This document shows positions 43,648 to 53,513 of a DNA stretch of 64,000 bases, one piece after another. The position numbers and the translations under genes were made by a program. The notes beneath the pieces are model-generated. The model was given only the letters and a program-made list of their open reading frames with translations. It was not told where the DNA came from and made no database searches. Every line of letters starts with the position of its first letter. Positions within the stretch are counted from its first letter, which is position 1. The stretch lies in contig CBDEUR010000003.1 of assembly GCA_965243345.1 (NCBI GenBank), forward strand, positions 806,001 to 870,000. Direction: 5' to 3'. Source of the DNA: Bin52 sp965243345 (GTDB lineage Bacteria > Pseudomonadota > Alphaproteobacteria > Thalassobaculales > Thalassobaculaceae).

Positions 43648-44190
43648 ATGCCGCTATCACCTGCCAGCCAGCGCGAACCCGTCCACACCCGTGCGGTCAC
43701 ATGCAGGGGATTTCGCCGCGGCGACGGGCTGTGGGACATCGAGGGCCACCTGTGCGACACCAAGAGCATGGACATCGAGGACTACGGCCGCGGCCGTCTT
43801 CCCGCCGGCGAGCCGGTTCACGAGATGTGGATCCGCATGACCGTCGACGACTCGCTCACGATCCGGGCCATCGAGGCAGTGACCGATGCCGGGCCCTACC
43901 CGGTCTGCCCGGCCATCGCCGTGAACTTCCAGCGGCTGGTCGGACTGACCGTCGGCCCCGGCTGGAGCCGGAAGGTGCGCGAGCGCGTCGGCGGGGTCCA
44001 GGGATGCACCCATCTGGTCGAACTGCTCTCGCCGGTCGCGACCACCGCGTACCAGACCATCAATTCCGGTGAACCCTCCGGGGAGGGGCTGGCGCCGGGA
44101 CAGCGCCCGCCACTGCTCAACAGCTGTCACGCCTTCGACGAGAGGGGAGCGCTGGCGGCCCGGTTCTGGCCCTCGTTTCACCGGCCGTGA
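43648..44190 (+). CDS. DUF2889 protein
   Basis: A 180-residue cytoplasmic protein of the uncharacterised DUF2889 family. Conserved blocks are HTRAVTCRGFRRGDGLWDIE, GHLCDTKS, RMTVDDSLTIRAIEA and RVGGVQGCTHLVELL. The family often sits near aromatic-compound and CoA-thioester genes, but has no established function that I know. The ATG at 43648 is preceded by GGGAGAGGC. It stands alone between the hlyC-like gene and bolA, which is convergent with it. Confidence 0.88.
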   Translation: MPLSPASQREPVHTRAVTCRGFRRGDGLWDIEGHLCDTKSMDIEDYGRGRLPAGEPVHEMWIRMTVDDSLTIRAIEAVTDAGPYPVCPAIAVNFQRLVGLTVGPGWSRKVRERVGGVQGCTHLVELLSPVATTAYQTINSGEPSGEGLAPGQRPPLLNSCHAFDERGALAARFWPSFHRP

Positions 44191-44195
44191 CCGGG

Positions 44196-44453
44196 TCAGG
44201 CCGAGGCGTCGATCGAGAGCGCGTGCACCGGTCCGGCGAGTTCCTCGGCGAGAACCCTGTGGATCCGCCTCTGCACCGCGACGCGGGACTGGCCCGCGAG
44301 CGCGGGAGAGCGCAGGACGATCCGGAAATGCGTCTCGCCGCCCGGCCGCGCACCCACGTGCCCGGCGTGCTGGGCCGACTCGTCGATCACTTCAAGGCGA
44401 ACCGGATCGAAGGCCGAGGTGAGCTTGCTGGTAATCGAGTCTCGCACGGTCAT
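44196..44453 (-). CDS. bolA: BolA-family protein
   Basis: An 85-residue BolA-like protein. VRDSITSKLTSAFDPVRLEV, the conserved ESAQHAGH segment, ETHFRIVLRSPAL and VQRRIHRVLAEEL match the family. With a monothiol glutaredoxin, BolA proteins ligate [2Fe-2S] clusters through a conserved His and regulate iron or envelope genes. The ATG at 44453 opens at the family start; a longer frame to 44540 runs into the divergent J-domain gene. It is divergent from that gene, as in many alphaproteobacteria. Confidence 0.92.
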   Translation of the reverse strand: MTVRDSITSKLTSAFDPVRLEVIDESAQHAGHVGARPGGETHFRIVLRSPALAGQSRVAVQRRIHRVLAEELAGPVHALSIDASA

Positions 44454-44549
44454 GGCGTTCGGGCCCCGCTGCTTGCTAGAGTGCGTTCTGTCCGGCCGGG
44501 ATGACACAGCCGGACGGCAGGCGCAATCGCCGGGAGGCACGAACCCGTG

Positions 44550-45137
44550 ATGTCACGCGGTTCCGGGGCACGGGCACGGAAACTGAGGGATGCGGTGGAC
44601 CAGGTCGGCTCCGCCGCCGAGACCCGTGTGCGCCTCTGCGACGTTGCGGGCTGCGAACGGTGCGGCGAGTACAAGGCGCCCAAGTCGCCGGACCGGCTCG
44701 ACGAGTACTTCTGGTTCTGCCTGGAACATGTCAGGGAGTACAATCGCGGGTGGAACTACTGCCGGGACATGTCGGAGAACGACATCGAGCACACGATCCG
44801 GCATGCGACGACCTGGGAGCGCCCGAGCTGGCCGTTCGGGACCCGGCGTCGGCAGGACACGGGCTTCGCCGGGGCCCGGATCCGGGACGACTTCGAGGTT
44901 CTCGGCTTCGCATCGCGCGCGGCGGGCAGGAAGGCGCCCGGCATGCCACCGGAGCAGGTCCAGGCGCTGTCCGTGTTCGGGCTCGAGCCGCCGGTGACGC
45001 TTGACGAGGTCAAGGCCCGCTACAAGCGGCTGGTCAAGATGACCCATCCCGACCGCAACGGAGGTGACCGGGCCGCCGAAGAAAGGTTGAAATCGATCAA
45101 CGAGGCCTATACGACTCTCAGGCGCTTTCTGGACTAG
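44550..45137 (+). CDS. J-domain protein (DnaJ-like, Cys-containing)
   Basis: A 195-residue co-chaperone. The C-terminal J domain (about 142-195) has the essential HPD at 166-168 and ARYKRLVKMTHPDRNGGD, then LKSINEAYTTLR. The N-terminal half has Cys30, Cys35, Cys38 and Cys57 in a CDVAGCERCGEYKA context that may bind zinc. It should stimulate DnaK ATPase on a specific client. The ATG at 44550 has a GGGAGGC site; a GTG lies one codon before it. cobS follows with no gap, so the chaperone and cobaltochelatase are probably one operon. Confidence 0.9.
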   Translation: MSRGSGARARKLRDAVDQVGSAAETRVRLCDVAGCERCGEYKAPKSPDRLDEYFWFCLEHVREYNRGWNYCRDMSENDIEHTIRHATTWERPSWPFGTRRRQDTGFAGARIRDDFEVLGFASRAAGRKAPGMPPEQVQALSVFGLEPPVTLDEVKARYKRLVKMTHPDRNGGDRAAEERLKSINEAYTTLRRFLD

Positions 45138-46202
45138 GTGACAGCGACCGGCCCTGCCGTGGAGCTTCCGGAGCGCCGGTTCCCTGCAATTCTGGATGAA
45201 GACATGGCGGCAGCACATATCTACGAGCGCAAGCCGGCGCATCACCTTGTTGAGCCGGACACCGAGGTCGATGTTCGCGAGGCCTTCGGGATCGATACGG
45301 ACATGAAGGCCCCGGCGTTTTCCGAGGCCAGCGAGTATGTTCCCCTGTTCGACGACGCGTACCTGTTCGACCCGGACACGACGCTGGCAATCCTCGCGGG
45401 GTTCGCCTACAACCGCCGCGTGCTCATCCAGGGCTATCACGGCACCGGGAAGTCGACCCACATCGAGCAGGTGGCGGCCCGGCTGAACTGGCCGTGCGTG
45501 CGTGTCAATCTCGACAGCCACATCAGCCGGATCGACCTCATCGGCAAGGACGCGATCGTGCTGCGCGACAGCAAGCAGGTGACCGAGTTCCGCGAGGGCA
45601 TCCTGCCGTGGTCGTTGCAGAACCCGACGGCGCTTGTCTTCGACGAGTACGACGCCGGTCGTGCCGACGTCATGTTCGTCATCCAGCGGGTGCTCGAACA
45701 GGACGGGCGGATGACCCTGCTCGACACCAACAAGGTCATTACCCCGAACCTGCACTTCCGGCTGTTTGCGACCTCGAACACCGTCGGGCTCGGCGATACC
45801 ACCGGGCTCTATCACGGCACGCAGCAGATCAACCAGGGCCAGATGGACCGCTGGAACATCGTGACCACGCTCAACTACCTGGGACACGACCAGGAGACCG
45901 GGATCGTGCTGTCGAAGTCGCCGAGCTACGACACCAAGGCGGGCCGCGAGACGATTTCCGCCATGGTCGCGCTCGCCGACCTGACCCGGAACGGCTTCAT
46001 GGCCGGGGATATCTCCACCGTGATGTCGCCGCGGACCGTGATTACCTGGGCCGAGAACGCGGCGATCTTCAACGACATCGCCTTCGCGTTCAGGCTTACC
46101 TTCCTCAACAAGTGCGACGAGGTCGAACGTCCGACCGTCAGCGAGTACTACCAGCGCTGCTTCGGGACCGAGCTTGTCGAGGGAAGGGTGAAGGCAGCCT
46201 GA
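45138..46202 (+). CDS. cobS: Aerobic cobaltochelatase subunit CobS
   Basis: A 354-residue AAA+ ATPase of the cobaltochelatase. Walker A is GYHGTGKST (99-107), Walker B is ALVFDEYD, and SNTVGLGDTTGLYHGTQQIN holds the sensor region. CobS and CobT form hexameric rings that drive CobN to insert Co(II) into hydrogenobyrinate a,c-diamide in aerobic B12 synthesis. The GTG at 45138 directly follows the J-domain stop; an ATG at 45204 is an alternative. cobT follows after 18 nt. Confidence 0.96.
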   Translation: MTATGPAVELPERRFPAILDEDMAAAHIYERKPAHHLVEPDTEVDVREAFGIDTDMKAPAFSEASEYVPLFDDAYLFDPDTTLAILAGFAYNRRVLIQGYHGTGKSTHIEQVAARLNWPCVRVNLDSHISRIDLIGKDAIVLRDSKQVTEFREGILPWSLQNPTALVFDEYDAGRADVMFVIQRVLEQDGRMTLLDTNKVITPNLHFRLFATSNTVGLGDTTGLYHGTQQINQGQMDRWNIVTTLNYLGHDQETGIVLSKSPSYDTKAGRETISAMVALADLTRNGFMAGDISTVMSPRTVITWAENAAIFNDIAFAFRLTFLNKCDEVERPTVSEYYQRCFGTELVEGRVKAA

Positions 46203-46220
46203 TCGATCGGGGTGAGTACC

Positions 46221-48092
46221 ATGGCCGGGCTAACGCGCGATGACCAGCATCCGGTAGAGATCTTCAAGCGCTCGACGGAGGCGTGCGTGCGCGCGATGTC
46301 GCGCGAACGCGAACTCGAGGTCACCTTCGGCGCCGAGACACCGAGCATGTCCGGCGAGAAGGTGCGCCTTCCGATGCCGCCGCGCGATCTCGATCCCTAC
46401 GAGATTTCCAGGGTGCGCGGCGAGGCCGACAGCCTGTCGCTGCGCCGGCGTCACCATGACGCGGCGCTGCACGCGAGCCGCATGCCCCACGGCCAGGCGG
46501 CGCGCGAGGTGTTCGAGGCGATCGAACAGGCCCGGTTCGAGGCGATCGGCGCGCGGCGCATGGCCGGCGTGGCGCAGAACCTCGAGACCGCGCTCGACGA
46601 CCGGTACCGACGCCGCGGATTCGAGCGCATCAGCAACAAGGACGAGGCGTCGCTGAACGACGTGATCCGCCTGCTGGCGCGCGAGGCGCTGACCGGACAG
46701 GCGCCGCCGCCCTGCGCGCGGCGCGTGATCGACCTGTGGCGTCCCTGGATCGAATCGAAGATCGGCGAGACCCTGCACGATCTGGGCGAGGTGCTCGGCG
46801 ACCAGGAAGCCTTCGCGGACCGGGCGCGGCAGATGATCCTCGATCTCGATCTCGAGATCGGCGAGGAGGGGATGTCGGACGAGGAGCAGAGCGACTCCGA
46901 CGACGATGGCGAGGGTGATTCGGAGGAGATGAACGATTCCGGGACCCGCGGGACCAGCGATGACGGATCGGAATCGGAGATGCTGCCCTCGGAGATGGAG
47001 GCCGGCGAGGAGTCGGCCGAGGGCGAGGACAGCGACGACATGGACATGGAGCCGGGGGGCGGCGACGAGGAGCCGGCCAGTCCGGCGACCCCGCCCCACC
47101 TGCTCAATTCCGACGAGCGCAAGGCGATCTACAAGGTGTTCACCACGGAATTCGACGAGGTGATCCCGGCCGCCGATCTGTGCGATCCGGCGGAGCTGGC
47201 CAGGCTGCGCGCGCTGCTCGACCAGCAGCTGCACCACCTGCAGGGACTGATCGGCAAACTGGCCAACCGCCTGCAGCGCAAGCTGCTGGCCCAGCAGAAC
47301 CGGTCGTGGCTGTTCGATCTCGACGAGGGCATCCTCGACGCCGGCCGGCTGTCGCGGGTGGTCACGGCGCCGCTCTACCCGCTGTCCTACAAGATGGAAA
47401 AGGACACCGAGTTCCGGGACACCGTGGTGTCGCTGCTGATCGACAACTCGGGATCGATGCGGGGCCGGCCGATCACCATCGCGGCCATGAGCGCCGACAT
47501 CCTGGCGCGCACGCTGGAGCGGTGCGGGGTGAAGGTCGAGATCCTCGGCTTCACCACCCGGGCGTGGAAGGGCGGCAATTGCCGCGAGAAGTGGATGGGA
47601 ATGGACAAGCCGGCCAACCCCGGCCGGCTCAACGACCTGCGCCATATCGTCTACAAGGCCGCCGAGGCGCCGTGGCGACACGCGCGCAAGTCGCTCGGGC
47701 TGATGCTGCGCGAGGGTATCCTGAAGGAGAACATCGACGGGGAGGCGCTGCTGTGGGCTCACCAGCGGCTCCTGGCCAGGCCGGAGGAACGCCGGATCCT
47801 GATGGTGATCTCCGACGGCGCCCCGGTCGATGACTCGACCCTGTCGGTCAACCTCGGCAACTACCTCGAGAAACACCTGCGCGAGGTCATCCGCTACATC
47901 GAGACGCGTTCACCGGTGGAACTGGTGGCGATCGGCATCGGCCACGATGTCACCCGCTACTACCAGCGTGCCGTGACGATCGTCGATGCCGAACAGCTCG
48001 GCGGGACGATGATGAACCAGCTCGCCGACCTGTTCGACGAGGACCAGGGAACACGGCATCCCGGACGCGCACGCGGCGCGACGCGCGGCTGA
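46221..48092 (+). CDS. cobT: Aerobic cobaltochelatase subunit CobT
   Basis: A 623-residue partner of CobS. The N-terminal domain covers about 1-210. A highly acidic linker (about 213-285, rich in Asp and Glu) follows. The C-terminal von Willebrand A domain has the MIDAS Asp408-x-Ser410-x-Ser412 (LLIDNSGSM). The ATG at 46221 has a GGGGTGAG site at good spacing; a GTG at 46212 is the alternative. Together with cobN downstream it completes the chelatase. Confidence 0.95.
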   Translation: MAGLTRDDQHPVEIFKRSTEACVRAMSRERELEVTFGAETPSMSGEKVRLPMPPRDLDPYEISRVRGEADSLSLRRRHHDAALHASRMPHGQAAREVFEAIEQARFEAIGARRMAGVAQNLETALDDRYRRRGFERISNKDEASLNDVIRLLAREALTGQAPPPCARRVIDLWRPWIESKIGETLHDLGEVLGDQEAFADRARQMILDLDLEIGEEGMSDEEQSDSDDDGEGDSEEMNDSGTRGTSDDGSESEMLPSEMEAGEESAEGEDSDDMDMEPGGGDEEPASPATPPHLLNSDERKAIYKVFTTEFDEVIPAADLCDPAELARLRALLDQQLHHLQGLIGKLANRLQRKLLAQQNRSWLFDLDEGILDAGRLSRVVTAPLYPLSYKMEKDTEFRDTVVSLLIDNSGSMRGRPITIAAMSADILARTLERCGVKVEILGFTTRAWKGGNCREKWMGMDKPANPGRLNDLRHIVYKAAEAPWRHARKSLGLMLREGILKENIDGEALLWAHQRLLARPEERRILMVISDGAPVDDSTLSVNLGNYLEKHLREVIRYIETRSPVELVAIGIGHDVTRYYQRAVTIVDAEQLGGTMMNQLADLFDEDQGTRHPGRARGATRG

Positions 48093-48617
48093 CCGGTCAG
48101 GACGGCTCGTCGCAACCGGCACGGGTCAGCCAGCAGTTCGGCACGATCAGCCGCCGGATGCCTGCCGCACTGATGGTGAGTGCGTTCGGCAAGGTGTCCC
48201 CGAGCGGATGGCCGGACGCGTGCCGGTCCCGAGGTTGCCGGCGTCCCGAAACTGCACGGCCACTCTGTCAGGATCTCCGGAAACTCCACTTTTCGGCGTG
48301 TGTCGCCGCCTGTGCCACCACGCGTGACATTCGAGTCCTGCGGGACCTGTCAGCCTGTCGCAGGAACTCCGCTTCCTTCGGCTGCCGGTCGACGCGGCAT
48401 ATGGTCAATTCCGGCTGCGGGCGGGTGTTTCCCGGTCTGGAATGCCTGCGCAACCGGGAAGAACGATCCGCGGTCGAGGGACGCGCGGCGAGCGGCCCCC
48501 CGGACAGGTCCATGGCTGACAGCCCGAGGCGCGCACCATCGCTTGACTCCGGGGGGCTCTGCGCCCGAAATAGCCGCTGGCGGGCCGGAGTGAGCCGCGA
48601 CCTGACAAGGAATGCCA
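48093..48617 (+). other. Interval between cobT and cobW, without a recognised riboswitch
   Basis: No gene is supported. I looked for a cobalamin riboswitch because cobW and cobN follow, but found no convincing B12 box or GGTGCC element on either strand. A 7-bp inverted repeat (TCCTGCG at 48336-48342, CGCAGGA at 48359-48365) is present. A short minus-strand reading frame ending at 48097 reads GIRRLIVPNCWLTRAG and may be a fragment of a lost gene. Confidence 0.45.
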
Positions 48618-49670
48618 ATGACCCGCGTCCTGCCACCGGCTTCGCACCGGAAGATTCCCGCAACCGTGATCACGGGGTTCCTCGGAGCGGGGAAGACCAG
48701 CCTGATCCGCCACCTGCTCGAGACCAGCCACGGCAGCCGTCTCGCGCTCGTGATCAACGAGTTCGGCGAGGTCGGTGTCGACCGTGATGTCCTGCTCGGT
48801 TGCGGCCTCGAGTCGTGCGGGGACGAGGACGTGGTGGAACTGGCCAACGGGTGCATCTGCTGCACGGTCGCCGATGACTTCCTGCCGACCATGCGCATGC
48901 TGCTCGATCGTCCCGACCCTCCGGACCACATCGTGATCGAGACCTCGGGCCTGGCCCTGCCCAAGCCGCTGGTGAAGGCCTTCGCCTGGCCGGAGGTCAG
49001 GACCCGCGCCACCGTCGACGGTGTCATCGCGGTGGTCGATGCCGCCGCCGTGGCCGACGGCCGCTTCGCCGCCGATCCCGGGGCGGTGCAGGCCCAGCGC
49101 CGCGCCGACGAGGCGCTCGACCATGACAGCCCGCTCGAGGAACTGTTCGAGGAACAGGTGCAGTGCGCCGACATGATCGTGCTGAACAAGGTCGACTGCG
49201 TGAGCGGCCAGCAACGCGCCCGTGCCGAACGGGAGATCGCCCGGCACGCCCGTCCGGCGGTCCGGACCGTCAGGGCCAGTCACGGGGCGGTTCACGCGTC
49301 GGTCCTGCTCGGGCTCGGGGCCGGCGCCGAGGACGACCTGGCTTCCCGGCGCTCGCACCACGACGAGGCCGGGGAGCACGATCACCGGGATTTCGACAGT
49401 TTCGTGCTGCACCCGGGCACGATCGAGAACGTCGACCGGTTCATGGCGGGACTGCAGGACTGTATCCGTCGCCATGACATCCTGCGGGTGAAGGGTTTCC
49501 TGCATGTGTCCGGCCGGCCGATGCGGCTCGCCGTCCAGGCGGTCGGTGCCCGGCTCCAGCACTACTTCGACCGCGACTGGTCCGACGGGGAGGACCGGAC
49601 GTCCAGCCTGGTCGTGATCGGACTGGACGGGATGGATCACGCCGCGATCCGGGCCGGGATCACCGGATAG
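48618..49670 (+). CDS. cobW: CobW-type COG0523 GTPase
   Basis: A 350-residue metallochaperone GTPase. The P-loop is GFLGAGKTS (20-28), the metal motif is Cys79-x-Cys81-Cys82 (NGCICC), and the base-specificity motif NKVD follows. The C-terminal CobW_C domain starts near residue 255 after a His/Asp-rich linker (HHDEAGEHDHRDFD). CobW is thought to supply cobalt to the chelatase. The ATG at 48618 has AAGGA upstream. cobN follows by 6 nt, so the pair is one operon. A Zur-linked zinc role is the alternative for COG0523 proteins, but linkage to cobN favours cobalt. Confidence 0.94.
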   Translation: MTRVLPPASHRKIPATVITGFLGAGKTSLIRHLLETSHGSRLALVINEFGEVGVDRDVLLGCGLESCGDEDVVELANGCICCTVADDFLPTMRMLLDRPDPPDHIVIETSGLALPKPLVKAFAWPEVRTRATVDGVIAVVDAAAVADGRFAADPGAVQAQRRADEALDHDSPLEELFEEQVQCADMIVLNKVDCVSGQQRARAEREIARHARPAVRTVRASHGAVHASVLLGLGAGAEDDLASRRSHHDEAGEHDHRDFDSFVLHPGTIENVDRFMAGLQDCIRRHDILRVKGFLHVSGRPMRLAVQAVGARLQHYFDRDWSDGEDRTSSLVVIGLDGMDHAAIRAGITG

Positions 49671-49676
49671 CGGACC

Positions 49677-52600
49677 GTGCACCTCCTCGCCGCCACCCCG
49701 GGGCGGGCGACCACCGCCGACGAGCCGATCGACCTGCGGCAGTCTCCCGGTGACATCGTCGTGCTGTCCGCGGCGGACACGGACCTTGCCTGTCTTGCCG
49801 CGGCCCATGCCGCCATCCGCGTTCGGTCCGGTGCCGCGCCGAGCCTGCGGCTTGCCAACCTGATGCAGCTGACCCACAACCTGTCGGTCGATCTCCATGT
49901 CGACGCGGTGATCGCCGAGGCGCGTCTCGTGATCGTGCGGCTGATCGGAGGGGTCGGCTACTGGCCCTACGGGATCGAGCAGATCGCGGCGGCGGCGCGC
50001 AGAGGGTCGATCCTGCTCGCCGTGGTGCCCGGCGACGACCGGCCGGACCCGCTGCTGATGGCGCATTCGACCCTTCCGGATGCCGAGGTGGCGCGGATCT
50101 GGGCCTACCTGACCCACGGCGGTCCGGCGAACGCGGTCGCCCTGCTCGATCGTGCCGCCGCCCTGCTCGGATACCCGACGGGCTGGGCCGAACCGGCGCC
50201 CCTGCCGCAGGCCGGGCTGTACCTGCGGGGCGCCGGGATGATCGGGCTCGACGAGGTCCGGGCCGCGTGGACTCCGCGTGACCCGGTGTGCGCCATCCTG
50301 TTCTACCGGGCCCTGCTGCAGGCGGGAAACCTGCGGGCGGTGGACGCGCTGGCCGATGCCATTGCGGGCAGGGGCATGAACCCGCTCGCCATCCATGTCT
50401 CCAGTCTCAAGGACCCGGTCTCGGCGGACCTGGTGGAACGGCTGCTCGCCGAGACGGACGCGTCGGTAATCCTCAATGCCACCGGGTTCGCGGTCTCGCG
50501 CCCCGGCGGCGAACGGACCGCGACCTGTTTCGATGGCGCCGACTGCCCGGTGATCCAGGTCATCTTCTCGGGCAGCGACCGTGCGTCCTGGGAGAAGTCG
50601 CCCGCCGGCCTGTCGGCGCGCGACGTCGCGATGAACGTGGCCCTGCCCGAGGTCGACGGGCGCATTGTCTCGCGCGCGGTCTCCTTCAAGGCCGAGACCC
50701 GGTTCGATCCCGCAACCGAGTGCAGCATCGTCGGCTACGATCCGGAACCCGGCCGGGTCGGGTTCGTCGCCGAACTTGCGGCCCGCTGGGTCCGACTGCG
50801 CCGAACACCGGCGCGTGACAGGCGCATCGCGCTGATCCTGGCCAACTACCCCAACAGGGATTCACGGATCGGCAACGGGGTCGGACTCGATACGCCGGCG
50901 AGCGTGCTGGCAATCCTCAATGCCCTGGCGGGCAGCGGGTACGAGGTCGGCACGATCCCGTCCGATACCGACGCGCTGATGCGCGGGGTCGTGTCGGCGC
51001 CGACCAATCAGCGCCCGGTGGCATCGGCCCCGCGCGAGGCGGTGACCTGGCCGCTCGCCGGCTACCGGGCGTATTTCGCCGGCCTGCCCGGGGCGGTGCG
51101 CGAGGGGATATCGCGGCAGTGGGGCGATCCCGCATGCGACCCCTTCGTGGTCGGGGACGAGTTCGTCCTCCCGGTCCACCGGTTCGGAAACTGCCTGGTC
51201 GCGGTGCAGCCGGCCCGCGGCTACAACATCGATCCGGTCGCGACCTACCACGATCCGGCCCTGCCGCCGCCGCACGGCTACCTCGCGTTCTACGCCTGGC
51301 TGCGGCTCGCCTTCGATACCCATGCCGTGGTTCACGTCGGCAAGCACGGCAACCTCGAGTGGCTTCCCGGCAAGGCGGTGGCCCTGTCGCCCGACTGCTA
51401 CCCCGAGGCGGCGCTGGGCCCGCTGCCCAACCTGTATCCGTTCATCGTCAATGACCCGGGCGAGGGAACCCAGGCCAAGCGGCGCAGCTCGGCGGTTGTC
51501 GTCGACCACCTGACCCCTCCGCTCACCCGGGCCGAAACCTATGGTCCGCTTCGCGAACTCGAGGCGCTGGTCGACGAGTACTACGAGGCGGCAGCACTCG
51601 ATCCAAGGCGTCTGGGGCCGCTCGGCGAGGCCATTCTCGATCGCCTGCAGCGGTTGCGGCTCGACATCGATTGCGGAATCGTGGCCGGCGACGGTGATGC
51701 CGAGCGGTTGCGCAAGCTTGACGCGTGGCTGTGTGAACTGAAGGAACTGCAGATCCGTGACGGGCTGCACGTCTTCGGCGCGGTTCCGTGCGGGCGGCAA
51801 CTCGACGACCTGCTGACGGCACTGGTCCGGGTCCCCCGCGGCACCGGAGACGGGGGAGATGCCTCGCTGCAGCGCTCGCTTGCCGCCGACCTCCGCCTGG
51901 GAACCTTCGACCCCCTGGACTGTGACATGGCGGAGCCCTGGACCGGGCCGAGACCGGCTGTCCTTGCCGGCCTCGATACCGCCTCGCAGTGGCGCACCGC
52001 GGGCGACACGGTGGAACGCCTGGAGTGTCTTGCGTCGAGACTGGTCTCGGGCGAGGGGAAACCCGATCCCGGCTGGGCGCGGTCCCGGGCTGTCCTGCAG
52101 TGTCTGGCCACCTCCATCCGCCCGTCCGTCGATGCCAGCGGCACGGCGGAACTCGACGGCCTCCTTGCCGGACTGGCCGGCCGGTTCGTCCCGCCCGGCC
52201 CCTCGGGTGCGCCCACGCGCGGGCGGCCGGAGGTCCTGCCGACCGGACGCAACTTCTACTCCGTCGACACCCGTGCCGTGCCGACCCCGGCGGCCTGGCA
52301 ACTCGGCTGGGAGGCTGCCGGCCTGGTGCTCGAGCGCTACCGACAGGACCACGGGGCCTGGCCGCGTACCCTGGCGCTGTCGGCCTGGGGGACGGCGAAC
52401 ATGCGCACCGGCGGCGACGACATAGCCCAGGTGCTGGCGCTGATGGGCACGCGCCCGCGCTGGGAAACCGGGTCCGGACGCGTGACCGGGTTCGAGATCC
52501 TTCCCCTCGGTGTGCTCGACAGGCCCCGGGTCGATGTCACGCTCAGAATATCCGGCTTCTTCAGGGATGCGTTTGCGGCCCAGATCGCGCTCGTCGACGG

Positions 52601-53426
52601 GGCGGCCCGGGCGGTGGCGGCACTCGACGAGCCTGCCGAACTCAATCCGCTTGCCGCGAATGTCGCCGCCGAGGCGGCACGGATGGCGTCCGACGGGGGG
52701 GAACCCGACGACGCGCGCCACCGGGCCGGGTTCCGGGTATTCGGATCCCGGCCGGGAGCCTACGGCGCCGGGCTCCAGGCGCTGATCGACGAGGGGATAT
52801 GGAGCGACGCCGGCGATCTTGCCTCGGCCTATCTCGAGTGGGGCGGGTATGCCTACGGCGCCGGCGGAGACGGGGAGGCGGGCCACGGACTGTTCCGGGC
52901 CCGGCTCGAGAACACCGAACTGGTCCTGCACAACCAGGACAACCGCGAGCACGACCTGCTTGATTCCGACGACTACTACCAGTTCGAGGGCGGGCTGGCG
53001 GTGGCGGTGCGACACTATTCGGGCCGGGCTCCCGCGTCCTACCACGGCGACCATTCCCGCCCCGGCGCACTGCGGATCCGCTCGCTCGAGCAGGAGGTGG
53101 CCCGGGTGGTGCGCGGACGGGTGGTCAACCCGAAGTGGATCGCCGGGATCATGCGCCACGGCTACAGGGGTGGCGCCGAGCTGGCGGCGACGGTGGACTA
53201 CCTGTTTGCCTTTGCAGCCACTGCGCGCTGTGTTGGCGACCATCACTTCGATGCCGTCTTCGACGCCTATCTCGAGAACGGCGACGTGCGACGGTTCCTC
53301 CGGCGGCACAATCCGCGCGCACTCGCGGACATCGCGGCCCGGTTGCTCGAGGCCCGGAGCCGCGGCCTGTGGCGGCCGGCGCGGAACCGGGTTGTCGGTC
53401 GGCTCGAGCGGATCGCGGCCGGCTGA
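49677..53426 (+). CDS. cobN: Aerobic cobaltochelatase subunit CobN
   Basis: A 1249-residue large subunit that binds the corrinoid and performs Co(II) insertion, powered by CobS and CobT. Features along the chain include VIRLIGGVGYWPYGIEQ, ILANYPNRDSRIGNGVGLDT, the VVHVGKHGNLEWLPGKAVA region, GRNFYSVDTRAVPT and TVDYLFAFAATARCV. Length is usual. The start is a GTG at 49677. It lies 6 nt after cobW and 1.6 kb from cobT, so all chelatase genes are within 8.3 kb. Confidence 0.97.
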   Translation: MHLLAATPGRATTADEPIDLRQSPGDIVVLSAADTDLACLAAAHAAIRVRSGAAPSLRLANLMQLTHNLSVDLHVDAVIAEARLVIVRLIGGVGYWPYGIEQIAAAARRGSILLAVVPGDDRPDPLLMAHSTLPDAEVARIWAYLTHGGPANAVALLDRAAALLGYPTGWAEPAPLPQAGLYLRGAGMIGLDEVRAAWTPRDPVCAILFYRALLQAGNLRAVDALADAIAGRGMNPLAIHVSSLKDPVSADLVERLLAETDASVILNATGFAVSRPGGERTATCFDGADCPVIQVIFSGSDRASWEKSPAGLSARDVAMNVALPEVDGRIVSRAVSFKAETRFDPATECSIVGYDPEPGRVGFVAELAARWVRLRRTPARDRRIALILANYPNRDSRIGNGVGLDTPASVLAILNALAGSGYEVGTIPSDTDALMRGVVSAPTNQRPVASAPREAVTWPLAGYRAYFAGLPGAVREGISRQWGDPACDPFVVGDEFVLPVHRFGNCLVAVQPARGYNIDPVATYHDPALPPPHGYLAFYAWLRLAFDTHAVVHVGKHGNLEWLPGKAVALSPDCYPEAALGPLPNLYPFIVNDPGEGTQAKRRSSAVVVDHLTPPLTRAETYGPLRELEALVDEYYEAAALDPRRLGPLGEAILDRLQRLRLDIDCGIVAGDGDAERLRKLDAWLCELKELQIRDGLHVFGAVPCGRQLDDLLTALVRVPRGTGDGGDASLQRSLAADLRLGTFDPLDCDMAEPWTGPRPAVLAGLDTASQWRTAGDTVERLECLASRLVSGEGKPDPGWARSRAVLQCLATSIRPSVDASGTAELDGLLAGLAGRFVPPGPSGAPTRGRPEVLPTGRNFYSVDTRAVPTPAAWQLGWEAAGLVLERYRQDHGAWPRTLALSAWGTANMRTGGDDIAQVLALMGTRPRWETGSGRVTGFEILPLGVLDRPRVDVTLRISGFFRDAFAAQIALVDGAARAVAALDEPAELNPLAANVAAEAARMASDGGEPDDARHRAGFRVFGSRPGAYGAGLQALIDEGIWSDAGDLASAYLEWGGYAYGAGGDGEAGHGLFRARLENTELVLHNQDNREHDLLDSDDYYQFEGGLAVAVRHYSGRAPASYHGDHSRPGALRIRSLEQEVARVVRGRVVNPKWIAGIMRHGYRGGAELAATVDYLFAFAATARCVGDHHFDAVFDAYLENGDVRRFLRRHNPRALADIAARLLEARSRGLWRPARNRVVGRLERIAAG

Positions 53427-53513
53427 AACGGCCGGACCGGTTCCTCGTTGCATCAATGACCGCTACACTGCAATAGTCCGGGCGGAACGCGGGCGCGACA
53501 AGAGGTGAGATGC

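Noticed and set aside
48097..48192. Minus-strand peptide GIRRLIVPNCWLTRAG after cobT
   Set aside because: Looks protein-like, but I could not assign it to any family or find a start; kept only as a possible fragment.
48270..48610. Cobalamin riboswitch upstream of cobW
   Set aside because: The CGGGAAG and GCGGCGAGC pieces are suggestive, but the conserved B12 box and core order are not present.
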